21,137 nt of DNA from Desulfobacterales bacterium. GTDB taxonomy: Bacteria > Desulfobacterota > Desulfobacteria > Desulfobacterales > UBA2174_A. Below are positions 14,751 to 21,137 of the stretch, in pieces. How positions within the stretch are numbered: position 1 is the first letter of the stretch; every line of letters starts with the position of its first letter. The stretch is taken from NCBI GenBank assembly GCA_025454075.1, contig JALOPD010000099.1, positions 1-21,137 on the forward strand. The letters run 5' to 3'. The notes below the pieces were generated by a model. It saw nothing but the letters and a program-made list of their open reading frames with translations, searched no databases and was not told where the DNA came from. The position numbers and the translations under genes are program-made.

Positions 14751-15053
14751 TGCTATTCGGCCATTTCCCGACGACGACGCGAAGGCGTTCTCTCCGCGGC
14801 CGCCGAACGGAATGCCGTGTCCATCCTCGATGCTCTGGCAGGCGAGTGGTCCGAGGTCCAGCCAGCTGAAAAAGTCAGGCAGCGCGCCGAACGACTCCTC
14901 AGGGTCCATTCCCTGCGGGCGGCCGACGCGCTGCAATTATCCTCGGCCCTGGTCTGGGCGGAAGAATCCCCCTCAGGCCTATTTTTCGTCTGCCTGGACG
15001 TCAATCTGCGTGAGGCGGCCTTCAAAGAGGGATTTACGGTCTTGCCGGATTAA
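14751..15053 (+). pseudogene. C-terminal remnant of a VapC-like PIN-domain toxin
   Basis: Reading from 14751, just after an in-frame TAG at 14748, gives CYSAISRRRREGVLSAAAE, then LRAADALQLSSALVWAE, LFFVCLDVNLREAAFKEGFTVLPD and a stop. This matches the C-terminal two thirds of a VapC (PIN ribonuclease) group with '..E..SAI.R..REG', 'LRAADSLQLAAALVW' and 'F.C.D.RL..AA...GF.V'. Two of the acidic metal ligands remain, in RAADAL and CLDVNL. The first ~45 residues, with the essential DTSA strand and the conserved E, are missing in every frame. No start codon or ribosome site fits, and no VapB antitoxin is adjacent. A GTG at 14817 could make a 78-residue fragment only. I judge it non-functional as a nuclease. 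Confidence 0.75.
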
Positions 15054-15104
15054 CCGCCGGCCGAGCCCTTTCGGATTGAGAGTGCCTGCCTGTCGAACCC
15101 GCCG

Positions 15105-15479
15105 TCACTCGTAGCCCAGCTCCGCCAGGCGCTCCTCGCTCATCCCGAGAAAGTGGGCCACCTCGTGGACCACGGTAATTTCGATCTCTTCCTGCAGCTC
15201 CTCCCGGGTTTCGCACATCTCTTCGAGCGGCTTCTTGAAGATGTAGATCGTGTCGGGATAAAGCGGCGGCTCCCCCACGGTGCGCTCGTTCAGCGGCACC
15301 CCCCAATACACCCCGAGCAGCGGCTCATCCGGCGGATACCCCATTTCCTCGAGCATGGCGGGATCCGGCCGCTGCTGCACCGTGATAAGGATGTTGTCGA
15401 GATGCCGGCGGATTTCCTCCGGGATCCTGCGGATGGCCTCCTTCACGATACGGTCGAACTCTTTGTTGGCCAGTTTCAT
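15105..15479 (-). CDS. Minimal zincin metallopeptidase-family protein (Zincin_1/DUF1025-like)
   Basis: This 124-residue cytoplasmic protein carries H105-E-V-A-H109-F-L-G-M-S-E115, the HExxHxxGxxE motif. Two histidines bind zinc, E106 is the catalytic base, and E115 may be a third ligand. The layout is typical of the small 'minimal zincin' family: an N-terminal helix (FDRIVKEAIRRIPEEIRRHLDNILITVQQRP), then LLGVYWGVPLNERTV, PDTIYIFKKPLEEMCETREEL and the zinc motif near the C-terminus. Substrates are unknown for the family. ATG at 15479 has AAAGG about 8 bases upstream. An upstream in-frame start at 15521 would add residues outside the usual family start. It is divergent from the large PHP-like gene with a 127-base AT-rich gap between them. 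Confidence 0.88.
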   Translation of the reverse strand: MKLANKEFDRIVKEAIRRIPEEIRRHLDNILITVQQRPDPAMLEEMGYPPDEPLLGVYWGVPLNERTVGEPPLYPDTIYIFKKPLEEMCETREELQEEIEITVVHEVAHFLGMSEERLAELGYE

Positions 15480-15606
15480 GGGGTTGCCTTTTTGGGGGGC
15501 GGCCGCGATTTTCTGCGCCAACCGAAACGTGTTAAAATGAAATTAGATTTGTGTTAGGATGGTATTAGCATCGTTTGTTTGTTAACAGCGTTGTCACAAA
15601 ACGGCA

Positions 15607-18600
15607 ATGGATTTCAAGTCGAAAATACCACGATATCTCTTCGATCGGAAGGACCACGAGCTGATCCGGATCGTCAACGACGTTCTGAGCAGCTCGAAGT
15701 TTGCCCGCAAACTGTACTTTTCCTATTTCCACCCCAACGGCATCAAGGAGATGGCGGAGACCAAGGGACTGCGCTCGGCGTATGCGGTGGCGCAGCTGCT
15801 GAGTTCGCTTGAAATCGGCGGGGTGGAAGACCGGTTGAACGCCCTGCGCTCGCTACGCCTGGAGGTGATCGACACCGCCGAAGGCCCTCTGCCCAAGAAC
15901 ACGGCCCGGGTGCTCCTGCAAATCATGAAGAACCTGGTCCGGGCCTACGGCGACCCCCGGCGGCAGCTGGAGCTGGCCCACGACTTCCGGATGACCGCCT
16001 CGGGCAAACCCCGCATCGTCCGCCGCCAGCTCAAGCAGCACCACCTGCTGGAGATGCCCGAGGAGTGGAACCAGATCGCTTTCGACGACCATGTGCACGA
16101 TGCCAATACCAAGGGCCGCAAATCCTCCACGCACCTCATCATGGATGCCTGGATCAAGGGCATCCGCCGGCTGCGGGTCATCCACTACAATTTCATCGAG
16201 CCGCGCTTCGCCGCCGAGCTCTTCGAGGCCGCCAAGATCCTCGACATCGACGTGCGCATCGGCATCGAGTATTCCGCCCGCTACCGCGACAAGTACGTCC
16301 AGCTCATCTGGGTGCCCCGCGGCTTTGCCGATGCCCAGGCGTTCCTCTGTTTCCTGGCCGAGCCGCCGGTGATGAACCTCATGGAGGCCGGCCGTCGGGC
16401 CTCCCTTTACCAGCAGGAGTATGTGATCCACCTGCTCAAGAAGTTCAACGCCGTTCACCGATTGGACCTCAACAGCCGCCTCGGCATAGAGCTGCTGCCG
16501 ATCGACGAGGCGGAATTTCTCGCCTTCGTCGGCATCGGCCAGAAATCCAAGCTCCACCTGTCGAAATTCATTCACGACAAGATGATGAAGGCCTTGAAGG
16601 GCAAGGTCGCCGCTCTGAGCCGGGAGCTGGAGGCGTCCACACCGGACCGCCGCCGGGAAATCGCCGAATGGGTCGATTGCTTGAACCCCATGGACCTGGA
16701 GGCGTTGGTGGATGGTTACCTGGAGCAGTCCCGGAACCCGGAAATCCCTTTTCCGGACCGGCCGTGTTCCGGACCGGACGTGCCGGACCTGCTGCAGCTG
16801 ACCCCGCCGGCCATCCTCAGCCGGCTGGCGGCGCTGCATTCCGGCTACCGCGTCACGCTGAACCTGACCGACCTGAAGGTCGAGGAGGTGCTCGAGCTGC
16901 TCTACGACTGCCAGGGCATGATCACGCGGCTGGAGATTTTCAACCTGAAGGACTATTCCGCGGGCAAGACCGCGAACATCCCCGAAATCAGTCGGCTGAT
17001 GCAGGCGATCAACGAAGGCAGCGTCATCCACCTCAAGCAGGTGATCCGCGAGATCATCACCCGGCTCCGCGACCCCGCCATCCCCGGCAACGCGGCGCCG
17101 GTCGAAAAGCTGACCGCCATCCTGTACGACATCGACACGTTCAAGTCCTATTACGCGGGCAGGTTCCTCAGGGCCCGCATCGGCAGCGACTCCACCGGCC
17201 GCTCGGCGCGCCTGCACGGCATGGGGCTCGCCATCATGGAAACCCTGCCCCGCAAGGCCCAGCGGGAGATCGAACGGGACCTCAGCACGGACGGGCGCGA
17301 GATCATCCCGATCGAGATGATCGCTTCCAGGACCCTGACGTTTGCCCCCGCCCCCGGGGGATCGGCCTCCGGCCAAAACCTACGGCGCCGATTCGGCTCG
17401 GGGCCTCTGGGCGTCCTCCTGTCCAGCCGCCAGGAGAGCTGGCGCGTGGAGCCGCGGCACACCCGCATGGCCGCCCGGGGCAACATCGTGACGCTGGGGG
17501 GCACCCAGAAGACCATCGACAACGGCCTGTCCGTCAAAACGGCCGGGGCCGCTGAAAGCCGTGGCACCTTGCGATGGCAATACCTGAATTCCAGGCTCAA
17601 GAACGCCCTGAAAGTCCTGATCGGTTTCATACCGGCCTTCGCTACGTTTGCCCTGACCAAAGACTGGTGGCTTTTGGCCTACGGGGGCGCCTTCATCTGG
17701 TTCGGCATCACCGGCCTGCGCAACGTGGTGCAGTCGGTGCTGGGCGGCGGCGGGTTCCGCCGCTCCCCCCTGCTGAACTGGAACGACTACGTCAGCTGGA
17801 CCCGCATCACCGATTCGTTGATGTACACCGGTTTTTCCGTGCCCCTGCTGGACTACCTCGTGAAAACCGTCATCCTGGACCGCGGCTTCGGCATCACCGC
17901 GGCCACCCAACCGGCGCTGCTCTACACCTTCATGGCGCTGGCCAACGGGATTTACCTCTCCAGCCACAACCTCCTGCGCGGGCTGCCCCGAGCGGCCGTC
18001 TATGGGAATTTTTTTCGAAGCATCGTTTCCATTCCGGTGGCGATCCTCATCAACATGGCCGCCGGCGGCGTTCTCGCCGCAAACGGCACCTTCGAAATCT
18101 CCACCGTGCTGCAGAAATGGGCGGCGATCATCTCCAAGACGGCCTCGGACATCGTCGCCAGCTTCATCGAAGGCCTGGCGGACCGCCACCGGAACATCAA
18201 GACCCGTCTGCGCGACTACAAGGGCAAGTTCGAACAGCTGTTCGACATTTACGCACAGCTGGAGCTGATCTTCCCGGACGTCCAGACCTTCGCCGTCCTG
18301 CAGCACTCCAACCGGCTCAAACAAAAGGCCAGCGTGGAGGCGCGCGACCTGGAAAAGATCATCATGATCCACGCGCTGGACCTGCTTGAGCTCCCAGTTC
18401 ACTCTGCAGCGTCACCGCGAAATCAGCCAGATGTTCATCGACGGCATCCTCGGCAGCAACTTTCCCCGGCCGCTCTCGTTTTATCTGTCCCGGAACGCGG
18501 AATACCTCGAGGCCATCAAGGGTCTCGTGTTCGGGGATCATCTCGCCGACCCCGCGGCGGAACCGGCGGCAAGCGAACCTCTCCCGAGCGCCGCCGCCCA

Positions 18601-18687
18601 CACCCGGGAGTGCATCCGTCCGTCCGAGCCGGGGCCGCCGAATTGAAGCCCCTCACCGGCACACCACCTTCAAGCGGTAAAACCTGA
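15607..18687 (+). CDS. Large PHP-like protein with C-terminal membrane domain, frameshifted near its end
   Basis: I do not recognise the family. As read, the frame encodes 1026 residues. Residues 155-225 resemble a PHP metal-dependent phosphoesterase: FDDHVHDANTKGRKSSTHLIMDA with H162 and H164, RLRVIHYNF with H193 where PHP proteins have 'TDHN', and DVRIGIEYS with E221 like the PHP 'GiE'. Possible later ligands are in LHLSKFIHDKMM (H317, H323). The match is partial. Residues 340-650 are soluble and alpha/beta-like. About 660-825 hold four or five hydrophobic helices (ALKVLIGFIPAFATFAL, WLLAYGGAFIWFGITGL, SIVSIPVAILINMAAGGVL). A charged helical region follows (FIEGLADRHRNIKTRLRDYKGKFEQLFDI). 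From about codon 928 the reading becomes R/P/G-rich and implausible; the natural C-terminus continues in another frame (18386-18646). No Shine-Dalgarno sequence precedes ATG 15607. Confidence 0.8.
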   Translation: MDFKSKIPRYLFDRKDHELIRIVNDVLSSSKFARKLYFSYFHPNGIKEMAETKGLRSAYAVAQLLSSLEIGGVEDRLNALRSLRLEVIDTAEGPLPKNTARVLLQIMKNLVRAYGDPRRQLELAHDFRMTASGKPRIVRRQLKQHHLLEMPEEWNQIAFDDHVHDANTKGRKSSTHLIMDAWIKGIRRLRVIHYNFIEPRFAAELFEAAKILDIDVRIGIEYSARYRDKYVQLIWVPRGFADAQAFLCFLAEPPVMNLMEAGRRASLYQQEYVIHLLKKFNAVHRLDLNSRLGIELLPIDEAEFLAFVGIGQKSKLHLSKFIHDKMMKALKGKVAALSRELEASTPDRRREIAEWVDCLNPMDLEALVDGYLEQSRNPEIPFPDRPCSGPDVPDLLQLTPPAILSRLAALHSGYRVTLNLTDLKVEEVLELLYDCQGMITRLEIFNLKDYSAGKTANIPEISRLMQAINEGSVIHLKQVIREIITRLRDPAIPGNAAPVEKLTAILYDIDTFKSYYAGRFLRARIGSDSTGRSARLHGMGLAIMETLPRKAQREIERDLSTDGREIIPIEMIASRTLTFAPAPGGSASGQNLRRRFGSGPLGVLLSSRQESWRVEPRHTRMAARGNIVTLGGTQKTIDNGLSVKTAGAAESRGTLRWQYLNSRLKNALKVLIGFIPAFATFALTKDWWLLAYGGAFIWFGITGLRNVVQSVLGGGGFRRSPLLNWNDYVSWTRITDSLMYTGFSVPLLDYLVKTVILDRGFGITAATQPALLYTFMALANGIYLSSHNLLRGLPRAAVYGNFFRSIVSIPVAILINMAAGGVLAANGTFEISTVLQKWAAIISKTASDIVASFIEGLADRHRNIKTRLRDYKGKFEQLFDIYAQLELIFPDVQTFAVLQHSNRLKQKASVEARDLEKIIMIHALDLLELPVHSAASPRNQPDVHRRHPRQQLSPAALVLSVPERGIPRGHQGSRVRGSSRRPRGGTGGKRTSPERRRPHPGVHPSVRAGAAELKPLTGTPPSSGKT
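18386..18646 (+). other. Displaced C-terminus of the large PHP-like protein (frame +1)
   Basis: This frame reads SSQFTLQRHREISQMFIDGILGSNFPRPLSFYLSRNAEYLEAIKGLVFGDHLADPAAEPA to TGA at 18646. It looks like normal protein, whereas the upstream gene's own frame from here is arginine/proline/glycine-rich and runs to 18687, across the 3' end of the convergent methyltransferase gene. The restored frame stops 6 bases before that gene. Joining the frames around 18386-18396 needs one extra base skipped, or two missing bases restored, and gives about 1013 residues. A real mutation, an assembly error or recoding are all possible. Confidence 0.75.
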
Positions 18688-19765
18688 AGAAAAAGTTGTC
18701 GATGGGAAGGACTTCGAGGTCGCAGAACCCGGCCTCCGCGGCGTATTGTTTCAGCGTGTCGGTGCGCATCACAGTCCCGGTCTCGGCCGAATGCCCGTCG
18801 GACTTGCCCACCGGCAGACAGTGCAACACGCTCCAGCCGTACATCATCCATTCCACTTCGTTGCCCTTGGCGGTAAAGCGGTCGCCCACGCGCTCATCCA
18901 TGACGATGACCGAACCTCCGTCCCGGGCGAGGCTCAGCATCGTCCGCAGCGCGCCGACCGGATCCGACATGTCGTGCACGCACTCGAAGGCCGTCACCAG
19001 GTCGTACCGGCCTTGAAGCGATGGGTCGCCGGCGTCGCGGCGTTGAATCCGGACGCGCTCGCTCAGGCCGGCTTCCGCCACGTTCGCCTGCGCCAAGGCC
19101 ACCGAAGGCTCGTCCAGATCGTAGCCGTCCACCTGCACTTTTGAATATGCCTGAGCGATGCCGATGCTGGACCAACCACCGCCGCAGCCGATATCGGCCA
19201 CCCGCGCGGGGGGATCCGCCAGGAGGCGCTGGTGAACATCCGGAATCGACGGCAGCCATTCGGGCCCCAGCTGCCGGAGGAACATCGCCCGGTTCATCGC
19301 GGCCTGGCCTTCACGGAAATCCGCGCCGTAGTAGGGATAGGGCACGCCTTTCCCGCTGCGATAGGCCTTCAGGACCTGATGCATCGGCCGGACCGCGCCC
19401 GCCACCATCTGCACCAGGGGCATCAAGTAGTTGAGGCTGTCCCGATCGCATAGAACCTCCTTGCAGCCGGCCGGCAAACGATAGCGGCGGGAGCGGGCGT
19501 CGGCGTTTTCGTCTTCGACCCTGAGGATTCCGGCCACCGTCTGCTGCTCCAGCCACTCGCGCACGTAGCGCTCATAGGCGCCGGTGCGGGCGGCCAGTTC
19601 CTCGGAGGTGGCGGGCCCCTGCTCGCTCAGCGATCTGTAGAACCCCAGCCGGTCGCCGATGTAGATAGTGAATATGTCGAATGCGCCCTTGGTCGAGTCC
19701 AGCAGGCGCTCAATGAAGCCGTCTCTTTCCTTTATGTCGCTCTCGGATATGAGGGTGTGGTTCAT
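18653..19765 (-). CDS. SAM-dependent methyltransferase with winged-helix N-terminus (Rv2258c-like)
   Basis: This 370-residue protein has an N-terminal winged-helix/dimerisation region (FDIFTIYIGDRLGFYRSLSEQGPATSEELAARTGAYERYVREWLEQQTVAGIL, about 30-82). A class I Rossmann methyltransferase domain follows. RVADIGCGGGWSSIGIA (about 188-204) is motif I for S-adenosylmethionine, VDGYDLDEPSV is motif II with the acidic ribose ligand, and RYDLVTAFECVHDMSDP is motif IV. The architecture matches the Rv2258c-type family, whose substrates are mostly unknown small molecules. Length is normal. ATG at 19765 has AAAAAGGAG 6 bases upstream, within a leader of about 110 bases after a TTGACA-17-TAGCAT promoter. 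It is convergent with the PHP-like gene and divergent from the DUF4384-like gene. Confidence 0.92.
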   Translation of the reverse strand: MNHTLISESDIKERDGFIERLLDSTKGAFDIFTIYIGDRLGFYRSLSEQGPATSEELAARTGAYERYVREWLEQQTVAGILRVEDENADARSRRYRLPAGCKEVLCDRDSLNYLMPLVQMVAGAVRPMHQVLKAYRSGKGVPYPYYGADFREGQAAMNRAMFLRQLGPEWLPSIPDVHQRLLADPPARVADIGCGGGWSSIGIAQAYSKVQVDGYDLDEPSVALAQANVAEAGLSERVRIQRRDAGDPSLQGRYDLVTAFECVHDMSDPVGALRTMLSLARDGGSVIVMDERVGDRFTAKGNEVEWMMYGWSVLHCLPVGKSDGHSAETGTVMRTDTLKQYAAEAGFCDLEVLPIDNFFFRFYRLKVVCR

Positions 19766-19885
19766 GATTTTCTCCTTTTTCTTCCGGCGTGTCGCCGGGC
19801 ATAAGCCGTTTGTCGAAGATCAGGCTTGGAGAGTCGGTCTCAGATGACGATTGAGCGATGCGAGAATGGTTCGAAGTGTAAGGAA

Positions 19886-19914
19886 ATGCTAACCTTTGAT
19901 CCTTCCCTGTCAAC
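19886..19914 (-). promoter_or_regulatory. Promoter of the methyltransferase gene
   Basis: The minus strand has a perfect TTGACA (19914-19909), 17 bases, then TAGCAT (19891-19886, 4 of 6). Transcription would start near 19879, leaving a leader of about 110 bases before the ATG at 19765. Confidence 0.55.
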
Positions 19915-19945
19915 CCGCCGGCATCGCCGGGGATCACGTGGTTTA

Positions 19946-19980
19946 TTGACAACCGGGCCCCAATTCCGTTAAACTATAAT
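19946..19980 (+). promoter_or_regulatory. Promoter region of the DUF4384-like gene
   Basis: A perfect TTGACA (19946-19951) is followed after 18 bases by TAAACT (19970-19975, 4 of 6). A perfect TATAAT (19975-19980) overlaps it but is too far from that -35 (23 bases). One of the two is the likely -10 element; the leader to the ATG at 20076 would be 85-95 bases. The 310-base gap 19766-20075 otherwise holds only the opposing methyltransferase promoter and no further gene. Confidence 0.5.
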
Positions 19981-20075
19981 TAATTTCGCCTGCCTTTCCC
20001 GAGCGGATTCCTCCTTCTTAACCAAAATGCGCCGCCCGTGCGGTACAGCAACCGACCATTCAAGGAGGCTGCCTC

Positions 20076-20777
20076 ATGCTCTGCATCCGTCGGATTCACA
20101 GTGCGGCTCCGGCCGTCCTTGCCATTGTCTTCTTGCTCTATCCCCCGCCCTGCCTTAACGCGCAGAGCAGCCCATCCGGCAAGGGAGCGCTGCATTTCCT
20201 ATTCGCCGCCGGTGCTCAGACGGCCGGGCAAGGCGACGCCAAGCCGGTGCCGGTGGAAACCCATACTTCTTTAAATTCCGGCGACCGGATCAAGTTTTTC
20301 CTGGAGCCCAAGTCGGATGCCTATTTTTACCTCTTTCACCTCGGGCCAGACAGCAACCTGGCGCTTCTTCACCCTCCAGACCTGAAGAACTCCCAAACGC
20401 AACCGGGCCAGCCATTTTACGTGCCGGCCGGACCGATGTGGTTTGAGCTGGATGCCGCCCGCGGTACGGAAAAATTTTTCTTCCTGGCCTCGAAGTCCCG
20501 GCTGGGCGAACTTGAAAATCTTTATTCCCGCCATGTCGCGCTAAAGGACCGAGCCGAAATCCAATTATCCACTCAAGCCATTTTGGATGAGGTTGCCCGG
20601 CTGAACAAGCCGCGCAAACCGCTTGCGTCTCCGGCTGAAAAACCGGTCCGCATCGCCGGCAAATTCCGCGCCCCGTCAAAAACGGACCCGGCCGCCCTGC
20701 CGGACATAACCCCGTTTGCAAGGGAGATCACTGCCAAGGATTTCTACGGTAAGACCTTCACGATCGATCATCTGTGA
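20076..20777 (+). CDS. Secreted DUF4384-like protein
   Basis: This 233-residue protein has a Sec-type signal peptide (basic MLCIRRIH, hydrophobic APAVLAIVFLLY, likely cleavage near CLNA-Q30). The first half of the mature part has SLNSGDRIKFFLEPKSDAYFYLFHLGPDSNLALLHPP. It continues with GQPFYVPAGPMWFELDAARGTEKFFFLASKSRLGELENLY. The pattern 'l.sGD.i.f...p..d.Y.Ylf..g.d....LLfP' followed by 'G..y.iP....f.ld...G.E.f...aS' is that of DUF4384, a beta-rich domain common in periplasmic or surface proteins and often beside caspase-like or CHASE2 proteins. The C-terminal third is a low-complexity, K/P-rich linker and a short tail. ATG at 20076 follows AAGGAGGCTGCCTC. The next gene starts 4 bases after the stop, so they are probably co-transcribed. 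Confidence 0.82.
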   Translation: MLCIRRIHSAAPAVLAIVFLLYPPPCLNAQSSPSGKGALHFLFAAGAQTAGQGDAKPVPVETHTSLNSGDRIKFFLEPKSDAYFYLFHLGPDSNLALLHPPDLKNSQTQPGQPFYVPAGPMWFELDAARGTEKFFFLASKSRLGELENLYSRHVALKDRAEIQLSTQAILDEVARLNKPRKPLASPAEKPVRIAGKFRAPSKTDPAALPDITPFAREITAKDFYGKTFTIDHL

Positions 20778-20781
20778 GCTG

Positions 20782-21137
20782 ATGTGTTTTTTTCGGCTCG
20801 CACCTGCCGACAGGATGGTTTTTCTGTGGCCTTTCATCGGTTCATGGAGCATTGTTGGGTTGTGTGCTTTATTTCTTGGTTGCCTTTTTGCTCCTGAAAT
20901 CTACCCGCCGGACAAAGTCCCTCCCCATGTTCGTCAAATTAAATTCGTTCGTCTTTTTGGACACGATGCCAAAAAATCATTCGAAATAGACCTCGCCAAA
21001 GATGATCTGGTGACTGTCATGGCACAGGGAGGAGTTTCGAGAGGGCCCTCCAACATGTACGGGACGCTGCGCATTATAGCTTGGATCGGGAAAGACTTGC
21101 TGGGCTCACCCTTTGGATACTCAAACGGTGCCACGAT
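20782..21137 (+). CDS. Unrecognised protein with N-terminal membrane or signal helix, cut by window edge
   Basis: This frame was found by direct translation: ATG at 20782 is open to the last base (118 full codons). The product starts MCFFRLAPADRMVFLWPFIG and then SWSIVGLCALFLGCLFAPEIY, a signal peptide or anchor with a possible lipobox-like FLGC. A soluble part follows: VRQIKFVRLFGHDAKKSFEIDLAKDDLVTVMAQGG and then RGPSNMYGTLRIIAWIGKDLLGSPFGYSNGA. I do not recognise the family. An in-frame ATG at 20815 could be the true start. Ribosome sites are weak for both, consistent with coupling to the DUF4384-like gene ending 4 bases upstream. Codon use is visibly more AT-rich than that of its neighbours (runs such as TTT TTT, AAA AAA, ATT ATA). 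Confidence 0.6.
   Translation, partial: MCFFRLAPADRMVFLWPFIGSWSIVGLCALFLGCLFAPEIYPPDKVPPHVRQIKFVRLFGHDAKKSFEIDLAKDDLVTVMAQGGVSRGPSNMYGTLRIIAWIGKDLLGSPFGYSNGAT

Noticed and set aside
14547..14936. Minus-strand 129-codon frame and plus-strand 168-codon frame (14608-15114) around the PIN remnant
   Set aside because: Neither resembles a protein; the only meaningful translation here is the PIN C-terminus beginning at 14751.
15853..17376. 507-codon minus-strand frame and 496-codon plus-strand frame inside the PHP-like gene
   Set aside because: Both are shadows with biased H/R/P/G or D/V/L/H composition; the frame from 15607 gives helices and coherent hydrophobic segments.
1..21137. CRISPR arrays, tRNA or rRNA genes, integrase or phage genes
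   Set aside because: No regularly spaced direct repeats, no recognisable cloverleaf or rRNA sequence, and no integrase or phage structural reading frames were seen. A tRNA scan and a covariance-model search would be decisive.

Overview
The window is GC-rich, densely coded bacterial chromosome. Its gene content (a tripartite TRAP transporter beside a DapA-family lyase and an old-yellow-enzyme flavoprotein, a NfeD/SPFH membrane pair, a DegP-type protease, a Rv2258c-like methyltransferase) and codon style suggest an anaerobic Desulfobacterota (former Deltaproteobacteria) or a close relative. This placement is an inference from style; no rRNA or marker gene is present. No rRNA, tRNA, CRISPR array, integrase or transposase was found.

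Layout. (1) 1-638: the N-terminus of a probable inositol-monophosphatase-family protein (minus), then a 505-base non-coding stretch with an orphan promoter-like motif and an inverted pair of C/G-rich dispersed-repeat units. (2) 639-3834: an HD-domain protein (plus), a DHA2-type MFS exporter (minus), and a tRNA-dihydrouridine synthase (plus) that may be translated from a leaderless message. (3) 3837-7634, all minus: a two-PDZ HtrA/DegP protease, a GNAT acetyltransferase, a REP-like inverted pair, and an nfeD-SPFH operon with a TATAAT promoter. (4) 7823-14635, minus: a six-gene run starting at a good promoter (TTGACA-17-TACAAA) and reading membrane protein, OYE/Usp-like fusion, DapA-family lyase, DctP, DctQ, DctM. 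An 18-bp perfect inverted repeat lies between the fusion gene and the lyase gene. (5) 14751-15053: the C-terminal remnant of a VapC-like PIN toxin. (6) 15105-18687: a minimal zincin metallopeptidase (minus) divergent from a very large unrecognised protein with a PHP-like N-terminal region and a membrane domain, whose last ~86 codons are displaced into another frame. (7) 18653-21137: a methyltransferase (minus), a secreted DUF4384-like protein (plus), and the start of an unrecognised, AT-richer gene cut by the window edge.

How the genes work together. The TRAP cluster reads as one uptake-plus-catabolism unit: DctP captures a carboxylate-type solute in the periplasm, DctQM imports it, and the lyase and flavin oxidoreductase could act on it inside the cell. 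The solute is unknown. The best candidates for undescribed biology are the OYE/Usp-like fusion in this operon, the structured intergenic inverted repeat behind it, and the large PHP-like membrane protein.
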